A stretch of DNA of 32,414 nt from Deltaproteobacteria bacterium (GTDB lineage: Bacteria; Desulfobacterota; Desulfobaccia; Desulfobaccales; 0-14-0-80-60-11): NCBI GenBank assembly GCA_016874975.1, contig VGSQ01000025.1, forward strand, positions 1 through 32,414, read 5' to 3'. Within the stretch, counting starts at the first letter, position 1. Every line of letters begins with the position of its first letter. Position numbers and translations under genes: made by a program. A model generated the notes under the pieces. That model saw only the letters and a list, made by a program, of their open reading frames with translations, had not been told where the DNA came from and did no database searches. Of the stretch, positions 26,995-32,414 are shown in pieces.

Positions 26995-28497
26995 TTACTC
27001 ATGCTGGAAAGCCGCCACCCTCACCCAGGCGCCTTCGCCGGAGAGTTGTTCCAGGAGAGGCTTAAGTTTCTGGGGCGCCTGGGGGCTGCCGGTCACCTGG
27101 GCGGCGGGGACCGCCTCGAGCGCGCCCTCGGGCCGCACGATCTGCAGGGCCCGGGTCCGGTAGGCGGCCACCGCGGACCGCACCTGCTGGGCCAGGGGGA
27201 GCCCGGCCAGGGCGGTTTCCAGAGAATGGGCGGAGGCCAGGAGATAAAGTTTTTCCTCTCCTTTGACATCATCCAGCGTGAAGGCCCGGCCGAAGGCGGG
27301 CAGCCAGTAATCCCGCCCGGCCAGGACCTTGGCGCTCCCCCCGGCCTGGGGGAAGAGCAGGTCCAGTTTGCCGGCGCCGTCCTCCTGGAGGATGTGCACA
27401 TAGCAATCCTGCCGAGGCCGGAAAAAGACAAAATACTTGTCCTGCCGGGAGCGCAGACGGCTGTCTTCGGTGAGGACCTGGACGATGTCCCGGCCCTGGG
27501 CCAGGTAAAAGAAGCCCGCCTCGATCTTCACGGATTTTTCCACCTTTGCCCCGGCCGAGCGGGTGCGGACTTCGCCCCCCTCCCGGACCGATTCGGTGCG
27601 CACGATCTCCACCCGGCGGTTGAGGGCGTGGCAGCCCTCGTCGGCGCCGCCGGGACACAGGACCCGGCGCTTGCCGTAGCCCCGGGGGATCAGCCGGGCC
27701 CGGGGGATGGCGAAATGCTGCACCAGATAGGCCACCACCGCCTCCACCCGACGTCGGGAGAGGTCCAGGTTATAGACATCGGACCCCCGGACGTCGGTGT
27801 GGCCGGCGATCTCAAAGGCCAGGGAGGAGGGGGCCGTCCCCACCGTGACGATGTCCCGGCTGCCCTCCAGCAGGGCCTTGAGGGCTTTGCCCACCTCGTC
27901 CAGCTGCGGTTTCGCCTCGGGCTTGAGCTCCGCCTTGTCGTAGTCAAAGGGGATGAGCCCCTGGCCGATTGTTATACTGACCACTTCAGCCCGGCCCCGG
28001 GTCTTTTCCAGGGCCGCCCGGATGGTGTCCGCCTTGATCACCCCGCCCCGGCTAATGTCCGCGGCCAACTTTGACCTGCGCGCGGTTTCCGGGTCCTGCC
28101 CCCCCCGCTTTCTCCCCTCTTCATACCAGCGGCGGGCCTCTTCGTGGCGGTTGGTCTTGAAGTAGACGTCCCCCAGCCCCAGGTAGGGCTCCGGGGCCTC
28201 GGGCTTGAGGCGGACGGCCTCCTTATATTGGGCGATGGCCTCGTCAAAGCGCCCCTGGTGCTCGTAGACGTCCCCCAGGTTGTTGTGGGCTTCGACATAG
28301 GTGGGGCAGAGCTCCACGGCCCGGCGGTATAACTGTTCTTTTTTGAGGATGTTCTCCACGCCGAAGTCCAGGTCCAGGGCCTGGCGGAAGAGATTCCTGG
28401 CCTGGTCGCAGTCCGCCGCGGCCAGCGGGGAGGCCAGTCCCAGGGCCACCCCCAGCACCAGGAGCGTCAGGGCCCTGCGGGGGAATCTCCTCTTCAC
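26995..28497 (-). CDS. TPR-OmpA-DUF4384 envelope protein (copy 2)
   Basis: 500 residues. I choose the GTG at 28495-28497 because it overlaps the stop of the caspase gene as GTGA, has GGAG six bases upstream and opens directly into a signal peptide (RALTLLVLGVALGLASPLAAA, residues 8-28, written in two overlapping parts: RALTLLVLGV and LASPLAAA). An ATG 36 bp further out lies inside the caspase gene and is less likely. TPRs span about residues 45-140; the OmpA-like domain has AGHTDVRGSD (231-240), GYGKRR and NRRVEIV; DUF4384 lies at about residues 335-420. It probably binds peptidoglycan and presents the TPR and DUF4384 parts to partner proteins. Translational coupling to the caspase-DUF4384 gene argues for a joint complex. 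Paralogue of the gene at 15812. Confidence 0.88.
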   Translation of the reverse strand: MKRRFPRRALTLLVLGVALGLASPLAAADCDQARNLFRQALDLDFGVENILKKEQLYRRAVELCPTYVEAHNNLGDVYEHQGRFDEAIAQYKEAVRLKPEAPEPYLGLGDVYFKTNRHEEARRWYEEGRKRGGQDPETARRSKLAADISRGGVIKADTIRAALEKTRGRAEVVSITIGQGLIPFDYDKAELKPEAKPQLDEVGKALKALLEGSRDIVTVGTAPSSLAFEIAGHTDVRGSDVYNLDLSRRRVEAVVAYLVQHFAIPRARLIPRGYGKRRVLCPGGADEGCHALNRRVEIVRTESVREGGEVRTRSAGAKVEKSVKIEAGFFYLAQGRDIVQVLTEDSRLRSRQDKYFVFFRPRQDCYVHILQEDGAGKLDLLFPQAGGSAKVLAGRDYWLPAFGRAFTLDDVKGEEKLYLLASAHSLETALAGLPLAQQVRSAVAAYRTRALQIVRPEGALEAVPAAQVTGSPQAPQKLKPLLEQLSGEGAWVRVAAFQHE

Positions 28498-30299
28498 GGG
28501 TGGCTCCGCACCACCACCGTATCTTCGCTCCATTGGAAGCCCTCCTGCTTGCTTTTCTCTACCAGCTCCGAGACGATGTTCTTGGCCAGCCCCCGGGTGG
28601 GGGAGGCGGGCGCCAGGGCCTGGCCCCTCAGCGTTGGAAACAGCTCCTGAAACTTGGACAGGCCGAGTTTGGTCAGGTCCAGGCGCGCCGTGGTGGCGAT
28701 GACCTTCACCGTTTCTTCGCCAGCGGGGGGCCCGAACTTGATTTCAAAGTCCTGCCGCCGCATCTTGGCGTCGGGGATTTCCATGGTCCCGGCCCGGACG
28801 AAATTGTCCTGATAATACTTGTTGGGAAAGATCACCTGGAAATTCCCCTGGGAGTCCAGGTTGAGCAGCAGGATATAGCAGTTCCGTTCGCACTCCACCT
28901 GGTAGATGATCTTGTCCCCCAGCCTGAAGTCCCGGCGCTCTCCGGCCACCCGGAGCTGCACCCGGAAAGGCGGCCGGGGCTGGCGGAGCTGGGTCAGTTG
29001 CTTGACGATGAAGGCATATTCCAGGTGGGGGGCCAAGGCCTGAACCAGTTCGGCGCCGCTTTTGGCCGGAGGCAACGGCGCCGCATCCCCCAGGGGATTG
29101 AGCAGCCGCACCTGAAAGACTCCCTGGCGCACTTCGCCTTTCAGGATACGGTCAAACCGGCCGTCCTGCACCACTTCCACATAGGACAGCGCGGCCAGGG
29201 CGCGGCGCAGGCCGTCCAGCTCGGCCGCCGCAGCTCCAGGCAGGGCTTCCAGCCTGAGCTGCACGGATTGGGTCTTGACCTCTGGCGGGCGGGAGGGAGC
29301 CGGCGGCGGGGGCGAAGCCGTGGGCGGCGGGGAGGGTTCGGGCTTTGAGGCCAAGGTCGCGGCCGCCGCGGGGACAAAGACCCGGCGCTCCACGAGTTCC
29401 CCCTTCTCCGGGATCAGCTCCGGGTCCTGGGGGAGCCGGAAATCGTCCTTGATAATCTTCCGGGTGCGCTCGAAGAGCTGCCGGTACGTCGGGTGCTGCC
29501 CCCGCAGCGCCTCCAGGAAGGCGAAGGTCATGGCTCCGCCGCGGCCGTGGCCGAAGTTCATCTCCACCGCGGTCTGATGGGCGGCGCAGGAGGCCAGGTA
29601 GATCTGGCCGGAGGGGATCTCCATCTGCATCTTGCCCTGCCACCTGACGCTCCCGCCTCTCACCTGAGGCAGATTTACCGGGAGAAACCGGGATTGGATG
29701 GCCGCCGTCGGCTCCATCCGGCTGTACACCTGGCCGCCCCAGCCCCGGGTGATGTCGCCGGCATGGCAGGAATCCATGAAAACCACCACCTCCCGGCCGG
29801 ACAGGCGGCGCAGCAGCACCCCCAATTCGTCGTCCAGGATGGTTCTGGTTTCCTGGACAGTCCGCGCCAGGGGAATGAAATCGTGGGGGCACAGCGCCTC
29901 GTCAAAGCCGTCCGCCTCATCGCCGTCCAGATCCGGCACCCGGGTGCCGTGACCGGAAAAGTAAAAGAAGACCAGGTCCCCGGGCTTGCTCCCCTGAATC
30001 AGCCATTCCTCAAAAGTTTTCAAAATATGGGCGCGGGTCGCCTGTTCATTCAGCAGCACCTTGATATCGCCGGGGCGGAAAGCAAACTGCGACGACAACA
30101 TCTCCCGCATGAGGGTGACATCGTTCACCGGACCGCTGAGATTAAAAAATTCCCTGCCTGACACTGGATCTTTGAAAGGGAGGTTCTTATACGTATTGAT
30201 GCCGATGAGCAGGGCCCGTCTTTCGGCCCCCGGGACGGGCACGGCGGTCAGGGCGAGGAGAAGGGCGAAGACCAGGGATATGAGGCTGACTCTCTGCAT
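28494..30299 (-). CDS. Exported caspase-DUF4384 protease
   Basis: 601 residues from the ATG at 30299, chosen because a signal peptide starts there (MQRVSLISLVFALLLALTAV); the frame is open 117 bp further but that part reads through a GC-rich hairpin. A classical C14 caspase domain follows: RRALLIGINTYKNL near the start of the mature protein, FSGHG with His117, and MDSCHAGD with Cys178, so it should be active. A Pro-rich linker (about residues 305-335) leads to a variable middle and a C-terminal DUF4384 domain (about residues 455-560), whose FPNKYYQDNFVRAGT block resembles the small protein encoded at 30377. The typical SGHG/DSC motifs set it apart from the ATHG/DTC caspases downstream. Its GTGA overlap with the OmpA-TPR gene implies coupled synthesis. 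Confidence 0.9.
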   Translation of the reverse strand: MQRVSLISLVFALLLALTAVPVPGAERRALLIGINTYKNLPFKDPVSGREFFNLSGPVNDVTLMREMLSSQFAFRPGDIKVLLNEQATRAHILKTFEEWLIQGSKPGDLVFFYFSGHGTRVPDLDGDEADGFDEALCPHDFIPLARTVQETRTILDDELGVLLRRLSGREVVVFMDSCHAGDITRGWGGQVYSRMEPTAAIQSRFLPVNLPQVRGGSVRWQGKMQMEIPSGQIYLASCAAHQTAVEMNFGHGRGGAMTFAFLEALRGQHPTYRQLFERTRKIIKDDFRLPQDPELIPEKGELVERRVFVPAAAATLASKPEPSPPPTASPPPPAPSRPPEVKTQSVQLRLEALPGAAAAELDGLRRALAALSYVEVVQDGRFDRILKGEVRQGVFQVRLLNPLGDAAPLPPAKSGAELVQALAPHLEYAFIVKQLTQLRQPRPPFRVQLRVAGERRDFRLGDKIIYQVECERNCYILLLNLDSQGNFQVIFPNKYYQDNFVRAGTMEIPDAKMRRQDFEIKFGPPAGEETVKVIATTARLDLTKLGLSKFQELFPTLRGQALAPASPTRGLAKNIVSELVEKSKQEGFQWSEDTVVVRSHP

Positions 30300-30324
30300 G
30301 GTTCCGGATCCTCTCAGACGGGCG

Positions 30325-30357
30325 CCCGGGGGCGCCCCCAGGCGGCGCGCCCCCGGG
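30325..30357 (-). other. GC-rich hairpin between the DUF4384 and caspase genes
   Basis: A perfect 11-bp inverted repeat (CCCGGGGGCGC / GCGCCCCCGGG, arms 30325-30335 and 30347-30357, 11-base loop) sits in the 77-bp gap. It has no U-run, so it is not a standard terminator. It could stabilise the upstream message, pause transcription or shape translation of the caspase gene, whose ATG is 26 bases further on. Confidence 0.55.
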
Positions 30358-30376
30358 TCTGGTGGGGTGACGGGCT

Positions 30377-30973
30377 CTATTCCACGATCTTGATCACCTT
30401 CTCCGCTTCCGCCCACTTCTTGAAATCCACGGGCTTCAGCGCGCTTTGGATGCCGATGACGATGTCCTTTTCCGGTTTTCCCACTTCCTGGAAGGGGCCT
30501 GCCGGCTTCAGGTTCGCCTCGTTGACCAGAGGCACATTTTCCAGGGTGGCGATGGCCTTGACCACGTCTTCCCCAGCCGGCCCCTGGGCCTTAAAGACAA
30601 ACTTGGCGCCTTCCGGCGGGATGCGGTAGACGGTCCCGGCCTTCACCAGATTGTCTTTGTGGTGTTCATTGGGAAAGAGGACGTGCACCTTGCCGCTGGT
30701 GCCCACGTTGAAGAGGGTGAGGCGGCAATCCTTGTTGGTCCTGAAGGTGAAGACGATCTGGTCCCCCACCTTATAGGTGGCGTCTTCCCGGTCCACCGTC
30801 AACTCCACCTTAATCTCGCCCTTGGGGTTGTCCAGGTCCTTCAGGCGGTCCGGCGCGGCCGGCTTTTCCGGCTCTTTGGCCTGGCCCTGCGCCGTGGCCG
30901 CTCCCCAGGTCAGAATCCCCAGGAGCAGCAGGGGAAACCACAACCAGAATCCGAAACTGTTCAGGCGCCTCAT
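30377..30973 (-). CDS. Exported stand-alone DUF4384 protein
   Basis: 198 residues; AAGGAGGAG just before the ATG at 30973 is the best ribosome site in the window. A hydrophobic signal peptide (residues 10-29, ending near AQG) is followed by a short Pro/Lys-rich stretch and a DUF4384 domain (about residues 52-160; FPNEHHKDNLVKAGT block). It lacks any catalytic motif. The same domain ends the next protein, the caspase, and occurs in both OmpA-TPR proteins, so this one may be a soluble partner or competitor for whatever DUF4384 binds. It appears to be the first intact gene of the array; the 156-bp region upstream should hold a promoter but I see no strong one. Confidence 0.85.
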   Translation of the reverse strand: MRRLNSFGFWLWFPLLLLGILTWGAATAQGQAKEPEKPAAPDRLKDLDNPKGEIKVELTVDREDATYKVGDQIVFTFRTNKDCRLTLFNVGTSGKVHVLFPNEHHKDNLVKAGTVYRIPPEGAKFVFKAQGPAGEDVVKAIATLENVPLVNEANLKPAGPFQEVGKPEKDIVIGIQSALKPVDFKKWAEAEKVIKIVE

Positions 30974-31129
30974 GTCTCTCCTCCTTGGTGGTTTGGTGCC
31001 TAAGTCAAACAGTCATGCTGAAATCACCCTCTGAGTTGAAGACGGCGGGAAGATATAAAAGTTCCAGATTTTTTAAGGATGGCTTTGGATTGCGCCTCCT
31101 GGCCCAGGCAGTCGGTCGGGTCTTATGGC

Positions 31130-31333
31130 TCACCCCTCCCCGTGCAGGATGAAGGCCGCCCAGAAGTAGGGGTTGGGGTATTTTGACTTCAATTGTTGCC
31201 GGGCCAGGCGCAGGGCTTCAGCCCGGGGTTTGCCGGCCTTGAGGTGGGTGTAGAAGGTCACCATGTATTCCACCGCGGGGGCGTCGGCCACCTCCCAGAG
31301 GTTATTAACCACCCTTCTCGCTCCCAACATCAC
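31130..31333 (-). pseudogene. 3' remnant of a TPR-CHAT gene
   Basis: Only about the last 65 codons of a CHAT gene remain. From GARRVVNNLWEVADA to the end (FILHGEG) they match the two intact copies, where the same point reads GARSVVVSLWEVADA. Both catalytic motifs lie upstream of the break and are absent. The frame opens with a possible GTG but no ribosome site. The break is 54 bp after the stop of the caspase remnant, so an OmpA-TPR gene and most of a CHAT gene were probably deleted between them. Confidence 0.8.
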
Positions 31334-31387
31334 ATGTTTTTTGATAGTAATAAGATTCTCATTAAAGAAATCGGCTTATTATGCTCC

Positions 31388-32308
31388 TTATCTGGTTAAG
31401 GGGGGAGTAGCAGTTGTAAGCTCTACATCTTGACCCATTAGAAGTATTTGAGGACCTTTGGAAAGTATATCCTTTTTCTCGATGGCTTGTTGGAGCATCT
31501 TCTCAAGGTATGGACCCAAATCCCTTACTCTGACCACACCTTGTCTTGCGACATCTGCCTCCCCTTGCAAGCCCTTCACTACAAAATGGGTGAATAGACC
31601 GTTCCTTATCTCTCCATGAGAAATTTCCACGCTCTGCCCTTCTCCCGAAGTTAGGACGTGAATCCCAGTGGTATTGGAGGGGGTGGATAAGCGCCCATCA
31701 TATAATTTAGGCTCCATCAGGCATAACCTTCCGGAATAGCTGGAATCAACAATAAGTATTTGTCGCATGGCTTTAATATTTTTTAATAAGTTATACAGGT
31801 CGGATGCAGACAACATTTGTTTTTCTGTTATCTGCTCATTGCTCTGCTCTATAAATGGTATGAAATAATAGCTACCATCACTATAATTATATGTACCATT
31901 CCCAGAAAGAAACAGGAGAAAAACATCCTCAGGCATAATCTTTTTTCCTATTTGTCGCATAGCATCCATGATGACAGTTTTCGTGGCATGTTTGTCTAAG
32001 AGAAGCTTACTATCTACCTTGCCATATAGCAGGGTGGCCTGCTTTTTGAGTAAGGCTGCTATATCTTGGGCGTCTTTACAGGATAATCCTAATTTAGTCA
32101 ATCCTTTGTAACTGTAGTCAATTCCGATGGATAGGATATACAAATCAGGATATTTGGCTGGAGCATGACAATACACCCTCACTCCATCTATGTTACCAAT
32201 GCCCTTATTTTTTCCGTCAGTGGCATAGGCCATAATGCGGTTTTGCCCCGATGTCAGGGTAAGTTGGTATTGTTTAATGACAGTCCCCCTAAGAGCAATG
32301 CCGTTGAC
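31388..32308 (-). pseudogene. 5'-truncated, catalytically dead caspase remnant
   Basis: A homologue of the Ig-linker and caspase part of the WD40-caspases. Similarity begins near 32290 (VIKQYQLTL aligns with VITKEYRVTL) and the frame runs back to the TAA at 32309-32311, so the WD40 half is missing. The first ATG is at 32233, giving at most 281 residues. Where the others have ATHG it reads SGNG (Asn codon 31898-31900), and where they have DTCQAGG it reads DSSYSGR (Ser codon 31739-31741). The EF-hand-like loop is also degraded (DVARQGVVRVRD). The rest, including NGLFTHFVVKGL, is well kept with no stop or frameshift, so the loss of catalysis may predate the truncation. The DNA is AT-rich, like the sensor part of the gene at 8234-11602. 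Confidence 0.85.
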
Positions 32309-32414
32309 TTAAGCCCACCTGTTGGCCCATTTGCCGTGGCGGCTGTTGGATTTACGCGGGAACTTGCGACCAGGCCGGGGGCGGTATTTTCGCCAGGAGA
32401 TTTCGGCCAGACAA
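32309..32414 (-). mobile_element. Probable C-terminus of a transposase at the right edge (partial)
   Basis: 34 codons before a TAA at 32309-32311 give a very basic tail with the pattern RPRPGRKFPRKSN, reminiscent of the C-termini of IS4-type DDE transposases. It ends only about 20 bases before caspase similarity begins, as expected for an insertion sequence that truncated the caspase gene. No inverted repeat can be tested because only one end is in the window. Confidence 0.4.

Noticed and set aside
28494-30416. Longer start for the caspase-DUF4384 protein
   Set aside because: The extra 39 codons run through the GC hairpin and would hide the signal peptide at MQRVSLISL.
8234-31333. Gasdermin or another small pore-forming substrate for the caspases
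   Set aside because: I looked at all gaps and small frames; none encodes a plausible gasdermin-sized protein with a short C-terminal tail. The substrate may lie outside the window.

Overview
The window is about 32.4 kb, mostly GC-rich, and every gene I can support lies on the minus strand, so transcription runs right to left. OmpA-like peptidoglycan-binding domains, many Sec signal peptides and the protein families suggest a Gram-negative, environmental, GC-rich bacterium. I would guess Desulfobacterota (deltaproteobacterial), but that is inference from family impressions only. I saw no tRNA, rRNA or CRISPR array.

Right edge (about 31.1-32.4 kb) is a decayed zone. It holds a transposase-like C-terminus running off the window, an AT-rich caspase remnant directly after it in the same frame with both catalytic positions changed (His to Asn, Cys to Ser), and a 3' stump of a CHAT protease gene. 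Middle (8.2-31.0 kb) is a large array of secreted or envelope-anchored signalling/protease proteins. In transcription order these are a DUF4384 protein, a caspase-DUF4384 protein, TPR-OmpA-DUF4384, TPR-CHAT, an anchored WD40 protein without effector, WD40-caspase, a second TPR-OmpA-DUF4384, a second TPR-CHAT, a small TPR protein and a second WD40-caspase. The unit WD40-caspase / OmpA-TPR / TPR-CHAT recurs, and the decayed right end looks like a third copy with its centre deleted. C-terminal effector halves are strongly conserved between copies, while N-terminal sensor halves (WD40 or TPR) differ; in the leftmost caspase the base composition switches sharply at the sensor/effector junction.

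Left part (1-7.7 kb) is a different module, a cytoplasmic defence-type operon: DUF499 ATPase, a small unrecognised protein, a DUF3800 protein, a DUF1156 DNA methyltransferase and the start of a protein resembling PLD-helicases. DUF499/DUF1156 pairs are known from anti-phage loci. A 523-bp gap without a convincing gene separates the two modules.

Working model (inference): the middle array is a periplasmic or envelope-facing protease network. WD40 and TPR repeats would sense or scaffold, caspase and CHAT domains would cut, an EF-hand-like loop inside the caspase unit would add Ca2+ control, and OmpA-DUF4384 proteins would tether the assembly to the cell wall. Substrates are unknown; I found no gasdermin-like gene in the window.
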